A DNA stretch of 64,000 nt from Pseudomonas knackmussii B13 (lineage in GTDB: Bacteria > Pseudomonadota > Gammaproteobacteria > Pseudomonadales > Pseudomonadaceae). The position numbers and the translations under genes are program-made. Below the pieces are notes generated by a model. It was not told where the DNA came from. It did not search any database and was given only the letters and a program-made list of their open reading frames with translations. How positions within the stretch are numbered: the first letter of the stretch is position 1; each line of letters opens with the position of its first letter. The DNA lies in assembly GCF_000689415.1 (NCBI RefSeq), contig NZ_HG322950.1, positions 4,347,501 through 4,411,500 of the forward strand, in the 5' to 3' direction. Positions 1 through 7,359 of the stretch are shown one piece after another.

Positions 1-1137
1 CAAGTGCGTCTGGAAGTGATCCCGTCGACCAACGCGCCGAACGACCAGACCAGCAAGGTAGTAACCATCACCCGCGAAGCGGTGAAGCTCGAAGACCAGG
101 CGGCGAAGAAGTCGGAGATCACCCTCTCCCACGACGGCCGCAACTACAAGGTCGGCGTGATCGACGTGCCGGCCTTCTACCTGGACTTCAAGGCCTACCG
201 CGCCGGCGACCCGAACTACAAGAGCACCACGCGCGACGTGAAGAAGCTCATCGGCGAGCTGCAGCAGGACAAGGTCGACGGCATCGTCATCGACCTGCGC
301 AACAACGGCGGCGGCTCCCTGCAGGAAGCCACCGAGCTGACCGGCCTGTTCATCGACCAGGGTCCGACCGTACTGGTGCGCAACAGCGATGGCCGCGTGG
401 ACGTGCTCAACGATGACGAAGGCAAGGCCTTCTACAGCGGCCCGATGACCGTGCTGGTCAACCGCCTCTCGGCCTCGGCGTCGGAGATCTTCGCCGGCGC
501 CATGCAGGACTACCACCGCGCGCTCATCGTCGGCGGCCAGACCTTCGGCAAGGGCACCGTGCAGACCATCCAGCCGCTCAACCATGGCGAGCTGAAGCTG
601 ACCCTGGCCAAGTTCTACCGCGTCTCCGGCCAGAGCACCCAGCACCAGGGCGTGATCCCGGACATCAGCTACCCGTCGGTGGTCGACGACAAGGAAATCG
701 GCGAGAGCGCTCTGCCCGACTCCATGCCCTGGGACACCATTCGCCCGGTGCTGCAGGCGCAGAGCGATCCCTTCAAGCCGTTCCTCGATCAGCTCAAGAC
801 CCAGCACGATGCGCGCACCGAGCATAACGCGGACTTCGTCTACGCCCGCGAGCGTCTGGCGCTGGCCCAGGAGCTGATGAAAGAGAAGACCCTGAGCCTC
901 AACGAAGCCAAGCGCCGTACCCAGCAGACCAGCATCGAGAACCGCCAACTGGCAATGGAGAACGAGCTGCGCAAGGCCAAGGGCCAGGAGCCGCTGAAGA
1001 AGCTCAAGCAGGAAGACGACGACAACCTGCTCGACGACGATAGCAAGACCAAGCCACAGGACGACGCCTACCTCACCGAGTCCGGGCACATCCTGCTTGA
1101 CTACCTGACGCTCAGCTCAGCGGTGGCCAAGCACTGA
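1..1137 (+). CDS. prc: Tail-specific periplasmic protease Prc/CtpA, 3' part
   Basis: This is the C-terminal part of the carboxy-terminal processing protease Prc (Tsp), a periplasmic serine protease that degrades substrates by their C-terminal tails. The frame is open from base 1 without a start, so the N-terminus and most of the PDZ domain lie upstream of the window. The S41 catalytic core is visible: a substrate-groove stretch ending LRNNGGGS, the nucleophile region RLSASASEIF near base 470, and the catalytic lysine in TFGKGTVQ near base 550. A charged, Lys/Glu/Asp-rich C-terminal tail follows, as in the Pseudomonas and E. coli long-form Prc. The next gene begins 94 bp downstream, behind a terminator. 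Confidence 0.95.
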   Translation, partial: QVRLEVIPSTNAPNDQTSKVVTITREAVKLEDQAAKKSEITLSHDGRNYKVGVIDVPAFYLDFKAYRAGDPNYKSTTRDVKKLIGELQQDKVDGIVIDLRNNGGGSLQEATELTGLFIDQGPTVLVRNSDGRVDVLNDDEGKAFYSGPMTVLVNRLSASASEIFAGAMQDYHRALIVGGQTFGKGTVQTIQPLNHGELKLTLAKFYRVSGQSTQHQGVIPDISYPSVVDDKEIGESALPDSMPWDTIRPVLQAQSDPFKPFLDQLKTQHDARTEHNADFVYARERLALAQELMKEKTLSLNEAKRRTQQTSIENRQLAMENELRKAKGQEPLKKLKQEDDDNLLDDDSKTKPQDDAYLTESGHILLDYLTLSSAVAKH

Positions 1138-1184
1138 CGTTCCGAGTGGTCATGAAAGCGTCATGATCTTGCAGTGAAATGCGC

Positions 1185-1214
1185 GAGGGCCGGGAAACCG
1201 GCCCTCTTCTTTTC
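1185..1214 (+). terminator. Rho-independent terminator after prc
   Basis: A perfect 9-bp stem (GAGGGCCGG 1185-1193 with CCGGCCCTC 1198-1206) closes a GAAA tetraloop and is followed by TTCTTTTC. It lies 48 bp after the prc stop and just before the EAL/GGDEF gene. Confidence 0.85.
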
Positions 1215-1231
1215 ACTCGCCGAGAACCGTC

Positions 1232-2980
1232 ATGACCGTCACCGAGCAGTTGAGCGCCTTGGGCCAGATCCTCGCTCACGGCGACCTGCATTGCCTGTTC
1301 CAGCCCATCCTGTCGCTCTCCGAACGCCGCCTGGTGGGCTACGAAGCCCTCACCCGCGGCCCGTCCAACAGCCCCCTCCACTCGCCTCTCACGCTGTTCA
1401 GCACCGCCCGCCACGCCGGCCGCCTGAGCGAGCTGGACGTCCTGTGCCGACGCAAGGCCTGCCAACGCTTTCGCGACCTCAAGCTGGACGGCAAGCTGTT
1501 CCTCAACGTGTCGCCCGAGTCGCTGCTCGAGGCCACCCACCAGCCCGGCCGCACCTTGCAGATGCTGCAGGCACTGGGCATCTCACCCAGTGACGTCGTG
1601 ATCGAGCTGACCGAACAGGCACCCATCGAGGATTTCGGGCTGCTCGATACCGCCCTGCACCACTATCGCGCCATGGGCTTCTGCATCGCCCTCGACGACC
1701 TCGGCGCCGGCTATTCCAGCCTGCGCTTGTGGTCGGAGCTGCGCCCGGACTACGTGAAGATCGACCGCCACTTCATCGACGGCATCCACCAGGATGGCGT
1801 CAAGCGCGAGTTCGTCGGCTCCATCCTGAAGATGGCCCACGCCTCCCGCGCGCAGGTGATCGCCGAAGGCATCGAACTGCCCGAGGAACTGGCGGTGCTC
1901 TCCGAAATGGGCGTCGACCTGGTCCAGGGCTACCTGATCGGCCGCCCGCAGGAAAATCCGCCACGCGAGGCCCGGCACATGCTGCCGGAGCTGGACCGGA
2001 TCGACAGCCTCTCCAACGAGGAACAGGCCGACCTGCGTCCGCTGCTTCTGGAGCAACCCGCGGTAGCCAGCGATACGCCCATCAGCGCGATCCTCGAGGC
2101 GTTCCATTCCCAGGCGAATTTGAATTCGCTGGCAGTGCTCGACGAGCATCAGCGGCCGGTTGGCATCGTCCATCGGCATGCCTTGTCCGACGCCCTGCTA
2201 AAGCCTTTTGCCACCGACCTATTCTCACGCAAGCCGATCAGTCGGCTGATGAGCGAGAACTTCCTCGCCGTGGAGCGGAGCCAGTCGCTGCAACAGGTCA
2301 GCCGCCTGCTCACCAGTCGCGCACGGCAGCGTATCGAGGAAGACTTCATCATCACCCAGGGAGGCCGCTACCTGGGCCTTGGCCGGGTGATCGACGTGCT
2401 CAAGCTGATCACCGAGCTGAAGATCCGCCAGGCGCGCTATGCCAACCCGCTTACCCTGCTGCCGGGCAACGTGCCCATCCAGCAATGCCTCGGCCGCCTG
2501 CTGCAGCAGAACCGCGAAGCGGCCATCTGCTACGTCGACATCGACAGTTTCAAGCCCTTCAACGACCTCTATGGCTACGCCCGTGGCGACGAGGTGCTGC
2601 TGTGCCTGGCGCAATGCCTGAACGATCGGGTCGACCCAGGCAGCGATTTCGTCGGGCACATCGGCGGGGACGACTTCATGCTCGTGTTCGCCTCCGAAGA
2701 CTGGCGCGCCCGAATCAACCATCTGCTCGAAGACTTCCAGGGCCAGTGCCGGCGCTTCTACAGCCAGGAACACTTGCAGGCAGGTTGTTTCGTCTCGCAC
2801 AACAGGCAGGGCGAGCGTCAGGAATTCCCGCTGCTTTCACTATCGGTCGGGGTGGTCCATCTCAAGCCGTCGGCCTGCTCGAAGCTGGATGCCGCCCAAC
2901 TGGCCAGCGCTGCATCGGAAGCCAAGCGCCATGCCAAGCAGATGCCCGGCTACAGCCTGCACATCCTGACGCTGGATTAG
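1232..2980 (+). CDS. EAL - (CBS-like) - GGDEF cyclic-di-GMP signalling protein
   Basis: This is a 582-residue cytoplasmic protein for c-di-GMP turnover. An N-terminal EAL phosphodiesterase domain carries the expected residues: EALTR at 38-42, the ELTEQ glutamate, the DDLGAGYS aspartates, the VKID lysine, AEGIE and VQGYLIG. A middle segment of about 120 residues resembles a CBS pair. A C-terminal diguanylate-cyclase-like domain reads GGDDF at 478-482 instead of GGDEF/GGEEF. The domain order is the reverse of common GGDEF-EAL proteins. The intact EAL motifs suggest phosphodiesterase activity; the altered GGDDF may be weakly active or a GTP-binding regulatory module (inference). No membrane segment is seen. 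It resembles the protein encoded next to prc in P. aeruginosa (PA3258, from memory). Confidence 0.9.
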   Translation: MTVTEQLSALGQILAHGDLHCLFQPILSLSERRLVGYEALTRGPSNSPLHSPLTLFSTARHAGRLSELDVLCRRKACQRFRDLKLDGKLFLNVSPESLLEATHQPGRTLQMLQALGISPSDVVIELTEQAPIEDFGLLDTALHHYRAMGFCIALDDLGAGYSSLRLWSELRPDYVKIDRHFIDGIHQDGVKREFVGSILKMAHASRAQVIAEGIELPEELAVLSEMGVDLVQGYLIGRPQENPPREARHMLPELDRIDSLSNEEQADLRPLLLEQPAVASDTPISAILEAFHSQANLNSLAVLDEHQRPVGIVHRHALSDALLKPFATDLFSRKPISRLMSENFLAVERSQSLQQVSRLLTSRARQRIEEDFIITQGGRYLGLGRVIDVLKLITELKIRQARYANPLTLLPGNVPIQQCLGRLLQQNREAAICYVDIDSFKPFNDLYGYARGDEVLLCLAQCLNDRVDPGSDFVGHIGGDDFMLVFASEDWRARINHLLEDFQGQCRRFYSQEHLQAGCFVSHNRQGERQEFPLLSLSVGVVHLKPSACSKLDAAQLASAASEAKRHAKQMPGYSLHILTLD

Positions 2981-3456
2981 AGGCCGAGCTGCGCGGCGCG
3001 CTCGCTGTAGCGCGCCGCCAAGGCCGGATCGGCGTCCAGCCCCGGCGCACCCTGGCGATAGAGATCGGCCAGGCGTCGCGCCGCCAAAGGGTGCCCGGCA
3101 GCGGCAGCCTGCTCCCAATAACGGGCTGCGGCCGCACCATCCGGCGCCTTGCGTGCGTCGCCCTGCAGCGCCTGAACCCCTAGCTGGTAGGCCGCCTTAG
3201 CATCGCCCGCCGCAGCGGCGAGCGCGAGCAGCCGGAGGCCCTCATCGCGGGCGCCTTGACCCTGGCCGCGGAACAGCAACAGGTGACCATAGAAATTCTG
3301 TGCCGGAACATGGCCAAGAGCGGCCATGCGTGCGAACTGCCCCTGCATCCATTGCCAGGCACTTGGCTGACGGACCAGCCATGGCCAGCCCAGCAAGCGC
3401 CGCGCCACTCCGTATCCAAGGCGCGCGCGGAGGCGCCAGAAGAGCTCGCGGCTCAC
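2977..3456 (-). CDS. Sel1-like repeat (TPR-type) protein
   Basis: This 159-residue protein contains alanine-rich helical repeats of Sel1 type: segments such as AAYQLGVQALQG, AARYWEQAAAAGHPLAARRLADLYRQG and a further ALAARYSERAAQ unit. Such repeats mediate protein-protein contacts; no catalytic motif is visible. The GTG start at 3456 overlaps the TGA stop of the upstream gene by 4 bp (GTGA), which is why this start is preferred over the longer open frame. It is the last gene of an overlapping three-gene minus-strand operon behind an Xre-family regulator. Its end overlaps the convergent EAL/GGDEF gene by 4 bp. The function is unknown. Confidence 0.75.
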   Translation of the reverse strand: MSRELFWRLRARLGYGVARRLLGWPWLVRQPSAWQWMQGQFARMAALGHVPAQNFYGHLLLFRGQGQGARDEGLRLLALAAAAGDAKAAYQLGVQALQGDARKAPDGAAAARYWEQAAAAGHPLAARRLADLYRQGAPGLDADPALAARYSERAAQLGL

Positions 3457-3818
3457 GGCTCTTCCGGATAGTCGAACTCGAAGACCCTGACCACCTCGGC
3501 GGCATGCCAACCAGCCGCTGCCGGGCCGTCGGGAGCGCCGGAGAAACGCCCGAGTCGCTCGACACATTCGAAGAACCCGGTGCGCGGCAGGCGACTGGCG
3601 CCCTGGCTGATCACCAGCGAGCTGCGCAGCGGCCGTCCGGCACGCGCATCCAGCGCCGCCAGATGCTCCAGCGCCGCGGTCAGGGTCGTCATCGCCGGGG
3701 TCGGCAACTGCAGGCGCTCGATCAGCGCGCGGTAGGTAAGCAGATGACGCTGGCGCCGGGCATCTTCGAGCTCCACCAGCAAGCCTTGCCAGTGCTTGCG
3801 GCTGATGTGCACGGTCAA
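3453..3818 (-). CDS. Hypothetical protein in the Xre-Sel1 operon
   Basis: This 121-residue protein matches no family I recognise. It begins with a basic, aromatic stretch (VHISRKHWQGLL) and has a predicted helical middle rich in Leu/Ala. It contains SSLVISQGASRLPRTGFFECVERLGR and ends in an acidic tail with FEFDYPEEP. It has no signal peptide or membrane segment. Four-base overlaps on both sides (start within the Xre gene stop, stop within the Sel1 gene start) show translational coupling, so it probably acts with these neighbours. The conserved-looking core around residues 65-95 might bind nucleic acid or a partner, but this is a guess. Confidence 0.7.
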   Translation of the reverse strand: MTVHISRKHWQGLLVELEDARRQRHLLTYRALIERLQLPTPAMTTLTAALEHLAALDARAGRPLRSSLVISQGASRLPRTGFFECVERLGRFSGAPDGPAAAGWHAAEVVRVFEFDYPEEP

Positions 3819-4129
3819 GATGCCGGCTCCGACTTCACTCCCAACGCGCGGCGCAAACCATGCTGGATCGCGTCGCTGGCCTCGCGCTCGCCGCTTTCGA
3901 TCATTGCCAGATACGGCGGACTGATGCCCACCTCACGGGCCACGTGCTCCAACGACAGCCCGCGAGCTTCGCGCAACTCTCGCCAGGAGGCATGGGCCGC
4001 CACTACCGGGCTAGCGACCTCGGCCACCGCAGGCGCCTTACCTGACGACGCCAACAGCGCCTGGTAGTCCGCCCAGGGCAGCACGGCATATTCCGCTTCG
4101 CCGTCACGCATGATCACTTGCACATTCAT
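3815..4129 (-). CDS. Xre-family helix-turn-helix regulator with N-terminal antitoxin-like segment
   Basis: This 104-residue protein ends in a typical Cro/C1 helix-turn-helix: LREARGLSLEHVAREVGISPPYLAMIESGERE, about residues 52-83. The N-terminal half (MNVQVIMRDGEAEYAVLPWADYQALL) is like the HigA/PHD-type segment seen in antitoxin-like Xre proteins. A good ribosome site (AAGGAG) lies 9 bases before the ATG. It leads a coupled operon with an unknown protein and a Sel1 protein and is likely autoregulatory (inference). It could be an orphan antitoxin, but the downstream gene is not a recognisable toxin. Confidence 0.85.
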   Translation of the reverse strand: MNVQVIMRDGEAEYAVLPWADYQALLASSGKAPAVAEVASPVVAAHASWRELREARGLSLEHVAREVGISPPYLAMIESGEREASDAIQHGLRRALGVKSEPAS

Positions 4130-4267
4130 CTACTGCACTCCTTACAGTCTGCCGTCCTACAGGCGTTGACGGCATTTCGGGCAACCATTCCGGAAACCCT
4201 GTCTTCACAAGTATCGCCCATGAAAGGTCGATCAGCCCAGCAGCGCAGCGCTTCGCTCAAAGGCGGC

Positions 4268-4693
4268 TCAGGACGCGGACGACTCCCCGGGGGCCGGCAG
4301 CAAATTCAGCGACTGCCGCACGTCCACGCTCTGGCGGTCACGCCAGGCCTTGAAGGCGTCCAATTCGGACTGCCAGTGACGCACCACCCAAGCCAGCACG
4401 GCGAGATCGTCGAGCAGGCCGAAGCCGGGGATCCAGTCGGGAATCACGTCCACCGGCGACAGGAAATACAGCAGCGCCGCAACCACCGCCAGCAGGGCCT
4501 TGGGGTTGAGCTCGCGGTACTGCCCGCGCACCGTTGCCAGGGCAAGCTCCTGCAGCAACTTGAGATCGGACTTCACCAACTTCAGCCGTGAGCTCTTGCG
4601 CGCTACGGCGAACAACAGGGCTGGGACCCGCCCGCGCGCCAGGAAGCGCTCGGCGAGGTTCAGGTAACGATCGAATCCAGCGGGCTTTTTCAT
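4268..4693 (-). CDS. YkvA-family membrane protein (DUF1232)
   Basis: This 141-residue protein has the hallmark DUF1232 core: two short hydrophobic segments around LLAVVAALLYFLSPVDVIPD and PGFGLLDDLAVLAWVVRHW (about residues 65-110). The SPVDVIPD...GLLDD signature is diagnostic of the YkvA family. The family consists of small membrane-associated proteins of unclear role. The N-terminal part is basic and amphipathic. It stands alone on the minus strand with a 370-bp upstream gap that contains an inverted pair of DnaA-box-like sites. Confidence 0.88.
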   Translation of the reverse strand: MKKPAGFDRYLNLAERFLARGRVPALLFAVARKSSRLKLVKSDLKLLQELALATVRGQYRELNPKALLAVVAALLYFLSPVDVIPDWIPGFGLLDDLAVLAWVVRHWQSELDAFKAWRDRQSVDVRQSLNLLPAPGESSAS

Positions 4694-4734
4694 GCTCCAC
4701 CTCGCCCCGGCGGGCTGTGCCGGGCCTCCTGTGG

Positions 4735-4759
4735 GTTATCCACCTTTCCTGTGGATAAC
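4735..4759. promoter_or_regulatory. Inverted pair of DnaA-box-like sites upstream of ykvA-like gene
   Basis: GTTATCCAC (4735-4743) and GTGGATAAC (4751-4759) form a perfect 9-bp inverted repeat with a 7-bp spacer. The right arm, extended to TGTGGATAA (4750-4758), is the exact reverse complement of the DnaA box TTATCCACA; the left arm differs in the last base. It lies about 40-65 bp upstream of the minus-strand DUF1232 gene start. The rest of the 4694-5064 gap shows no gene or RNA that I recognise apart from the FKBP terminator. Confidence 0.5.
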
Positions 4760-5008
4760 TCTGTTGAAATTATCTTCCAACCGAGCCGAATGCCCCGCCA
4801 CCAGCGGCCTGCAGACAGATCGGCGATTTTTTATCCAGGCCTGGAAACCCGTTAAAAATCATGCAGTTGCGGCTATGCGATGAGGGCTATCGCTGTCAAG
4901 CACCAGGCAACATTTCAACTGCGTCATAAATGTGCATAAGGGTAACACCCGCGCACTGCAGCATGCCCAATCAGACTCGTCGGTCAGCCCCGGCGTTGCG
5001 CTCGTACG

Positions 5009-5043
5009 ACGGAAAAACGAACGCCCCGCCAAAGGGCGGGGCG
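5009..5043 (-). terminator. Rho-independent terminator of the FKBP gene
   Basis: A perfect 9-bp GC stem (5022-5030 with 5035-5043, loop of 4) is followed on the minus strand by TTCGTTTTTCC. It sits 22 bp beyond the FKBP stop codon. Confidence 0.88.
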
Positions 5044-5064
5044 CTCGATGTGGTACGAAGGTAC

Positions 5065-5799
5065 TCAGTTCTTCGCCGGGGCCTGCGGCTCGTCGCCTGC
5101 CTGGTTCGGATTCTTGATTGCCAGCAGTTCCAGGTCGAACACCAGCACCGAGTTGGCCGGAATGGTCGGGCTCGGGCTCTGTGCGCCGTAAGCCAGTTCG
5201 CTCGGGATGTAGAGCTTGATCTTCTCGCCAACGTGCATCAGCTGCAGCGCTTCTACCCAACCCGGGATCACGCCGTTGACCGGCAGGTCGATCGGGCTGC
5301 CACGCTGGATGGAGCTGTCGAACACGGTGCCGTCGGTCAGCTTGCCCTCGTAGTGCACGGTGACCACGTCGGTAGCTTTGGGCTGCGCGCCGTCGGCCTT
5401 CTTCACGACTTCGTACTGCAGGCCGGACTTGGTGGTGACCACGCCTTCGCGCTTGCCGTTGTCCTCGAGGAACTTCTTGCCGGCCTTGAGGGTTTCTTCG
5501 CTCAGCTTGACCGCCTGCTCTTCGGAACGCTTCTGCAGGAAGGTGAAGGCTTCGGTCAGCTCTTCATCGGTCAGCTTCTGCTTCTGCTTGCCGATGGCGT
5601 CTTCGATGCCCAGGGCAACGGCCTTGGGATCCAGGTCATTCATGCCTTCCTGGGCCAGGCTCTTGCCCATGTTCAGGCCGATGCCATAAGAGGCCTTCTG
5701 CGCCGGAGTCTTGAGCTCGACAGTGGCAGCTTTCTGATCGCAGCCGCTGAGAACCAGGCCGACCAGTGCGATCGCCGCCGCCAACCGATGTTGTTTCAT
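5065..5799 (-). CDS. FKBP-type peptidyl-prolyl isomerase lipoprotein (FkpA/Mip-like)
   Basis: This 244-residue envelope chaperone catalyses prolyl cis-trans isomerisation. The start at 5799 has AAGGAA 6 bases upstream and yields a lipoprotein signal peptide ending LVLSGC (Cys at about residue 19); the open frame extends further upstream without a ribosome site. An N-terminal dimerisation domain (ASYGIGLNMGKSLAQEG) and a long Glu/Lys-rich helix lead to a C-terminal FKBP domain with VTVHYEGKLTDGTVFDSS, VIPGWVEALQLMHVGEKIKLYIPSELAYG and VFDLELLAI. The C-terminus ends in a flexible Ala/Pro tail. It is monocistronic with its own terminator. It corresponds to PA3262 by memory. Confidence 0.93.
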   Translation of the reverse strand: MKQHRLAAAIALVGLVLSGCDQKAATVELKTPAQKASYGIGLNMGKSLAQEGMNDLDPKAVALGIEDAIGKQKQKLTDEELTEAFTFLQKRSEEQAVKLSEETLKAGKKFLEDNGKREGVVTTKSGLQYEVVKKADGAQPKATDVVTVHYEGKLTDGTVFDSSIQRGSPIDLPVNGVIPGWVEALQLMHVGEKIKLYIPSELAYGAQSPSPTIPANSVLVFDLELLAIKNPNQAGDEPQAPAKN

Positions 5800-5983
5800 G
5801 CTGATTCCTTGTCTATTCGCCATGCTGGCATTTCGGTGAAGCCGCGAGCTTAGCAGGGCGTCGCGACCAATGGCTATGGGCAATAGGAACCGTCGCCGGG
5901 GGATAAGTTCCCACGGCAAACTTATAGAAAAATTAAGAGGATAGGTGCCCAGGACTGGGCCAGGAAAACATGCCGGACGGCAA

Positions 5984-6019
5984 CGAAAAAGCCCCCAGGT
6001 ATTTCTACCTGAGGGCTTT
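5984..6019 (-). terminator. Terminator of the tRNA-Val/tRNA-Asp transcript
   Basis: A 13-bp stem with one mismatch (5988-6000 with 6007-6019, 6-base loop) is followed on the minus strand by TTTTTCG. It lies directly downstream of tRNA-Asp. Confidence 0.88.
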
Positions 6020-6024
6020 GAATA

Positions 6025-6101
6025 TGGCGCAGCGGACGGGACTCGAACCCGCGACCCCCGGCGTGACAGGCCGGTATTCTAACCGACTGAACTACCGCTG
6101 C
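6025..6101 (-). tRNA. tRNA-Asp (GTC)
   Basis: This is a 77-nt cloverleaf on the minus strand. The acceptor stem GCAGCGG pairs with CCGCTGC and is followed by a discriminator G and an encoded CCA. The anticodon loop contains GTC (CCTGTCACG), and the T arm is GGTTCGAGTCC. It is the second gene of a two-tRNA transcript. Confidence 0.97.
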
Positions 6102-6115
6102 GTCGGACCCGAGAT

Positions 6116-6191
6116 TGGTGGGTGATGACGGGATCGAACCGCCGACCCTCTGCTTGTAAGGCAGATGCTCTCCCAGCTGAGCTAATCACCC
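6116..6191 (-). tRNA. tRNA-Val (TAC)
   Basis: This is a 76-nt cloverleaf on the minus strand with acceptor GGGTGAT/ATCACCC, encoded CCA, anticodon loop CTTACAA (anticodon TAC) and T arm GGTTCGATCC. It is nearly identical to enterobacterial tRNA-Val(UAC). It lies 14 bp upstream of tRNA-Asp on the same transcript. Confidence 0.97.
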
Positions 6192-6212
6192 TTCACTCTC
6201 GAAGTGGGGCGC

Positions 6213-6241
6213 ATTCTACGGACGCATTCGCACCCTGGCAA
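6213..6241 (-). promoter_or_regulatory. Sigma-70 promoter for the tRNA-Val/Asp transcript
   Basis: On the minus strand TTGCCA (6236-6241), a 17-bp spacer and TAGAAT (6213-6218) are followed by a GC-rich discriminator (GCGCCCC) about 21 bp before the tRNA. An A/T-rich run just upstream (6249-6263) looks like an UP element. The GC discriminator is typical of stringently controlled stable-RNA promoters. Confidence 0.75.
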
Positions 6242-6368
6242 GCCCCTGATTAAAAAAAATTTTCTGCCGTTCCAAAGGCTTAGCAATGCAAGGCGAAAAG
6301 CCATGGGCTTGGCCTGGACCGCCGCTGTGGGAATAATGCAGACCTTTGTGTCCGGGAGTTTGACCCTC

Positions 6369-7289
6369 ATGTGGTTCCGTAACCTGCTCGTCTACCGCCT
6401 CACCCAGGATCTGCAGATCGATGCAGATGCCCTCGAGAAAGCCCTGGCCAGCAAGCCGGCGCGCCCCTGCGCCAGCCAGGAACTGACCACCTACGGTTTC
6501 ACCGCGCCCTTCGGCAAGGGCCCCGACGCGCCGCTGGCGCATGTCAGCCAGGGCTTCTACCTGATCAGCGCGCGTAAAGAGGAGCGCATCCTCCCCGGCA
6601 GCGTGGTGCGTGACGCGCTCAAGGAGAAGGTCGACGAAATCGAGACCGCGCAGATGCGCAAGGTCTACAAGAAGGAGCGCGACCAGCTGAAGGACGAGAT
6701 CGTCCAGACCCTGCTGCCGCGCGCCTTCATCCGCCGCTCCTCGACCTTCGCCGCGATCGCCCCCGAGCTGGGCCTGATCCTGGTCGACTCGGCCAGCCCG
6801 AAGAAGGCCGAGGACCTGCTGTCCACCCTGCGCGAAGCCCTAGGCTCGCTGCCGGTGCGCCCGCTCAGCGTGAAAGTCGCGCCTAGCGCCACCCTCACCG
6901 ACTGGGTGAAGACCCAGGAAGCCGCCGGCGACTTCTTCGTCCTCGACGAGTGCGAGCTGCGTGACACCCACGAGGACGGCGGCGTAGTCCGTTGCAAGCG
7001 CCAGGACCTGACCAGCGACGAGATCCAGCTTCACCTGTCCTCCGGCAAGCTGGTCACCCAGCTGTCCCTGGCCTGGTCGGACAAGCTGAGCTTCGTCCTC
7101 GACGACAAGCTGGCGATCAAGCGCCTGCGCTTCGAGGAGCTGCTGCAGGAGCAGGCGGAGAAGGACGGTGGCGACGATGCCCTCGGCCAGCTGGACGCCA
7201 GCTTCATCCTGATGATGCTGACCTTCGGCGAGTTCCTCCCCGCGCTGTTCGAAGCCCTCGGCGGCGAGGAAATCCCCCAGGGCATCTAA
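6369..7289 (+). CDS. rdgC: Recombination-associated protein RdgC
   Basis: This is a 306-residue DNA-binding protein that forms a ring-shaped dimer and restrains RecA activity; it is close to the E. coli length (303). Family-typical features are the start MWFRNLLVYRLT, the acidic/basic N-terminal domain, GFTAPFG, and the conserved C-terminal LSFVLDDKLAIKRLRFEELL and FILMMLTFGEFLPALFEALGGE. The open frame extends upstream to 6204, but the ATG at 6369 gives the canonical RdgC N-terminus. It is divergent from the tRNA pair and separated from the BASS transporter by a hairpin terminator. Confidence 0.96.
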   Translation: MWFRNLLVYRLTQDLQIDADALEKALASKPARPCASQELTTYGFTAPFGKGPDAPLAHVSQGFYLISARKEERILPGSVVRDALKEKVDEIETAQMRKVYKKERDQLKDEIVQTLLPRAFIRRSSTFAAIAPELGLILVDSASPKKAEDLLSTLREALGSLPVRPLSVKVAPSATLTDWVKTQEAAGDFFVLDECELRDTHEDGGVVRCKRQDLTSDEIQLHLSSGKLVTQLSLAWSDKLSFVLDDKLAIKRLRFEELLQEQAEKDGGDDALGQLDASFILMMLTFGEFLPALFEALGGEEIPQGI

Positions 7290-7309
7290 ACAGCAGATGT
7301 CCGCGACGA

Positions 7310-7335
7310 CCGGCGCCCCAGGGCGCCGGTTTCAT
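7310..7335 (+). terminator. Terminator after rdgC
   Basis: A perfect 9-bp stem CCGGCGCCC (7310-7318)/GGGCGCCGG (7321-7329) with a 2-base loop is followed by TTTCATT. The T tract is short. Confidence 0.65.
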
Positions 7336-7359
7336 TAGAAGAACAATCAGGATTCGCCC

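Noticed and set aside
1729..3183. 484-codon plus-strand frame in the EAL/GGDEF region
   Set aside because: Alternate frame with biased Arg/Pro/Ala composition; the true frame contains EAL and GGDDF motifs.
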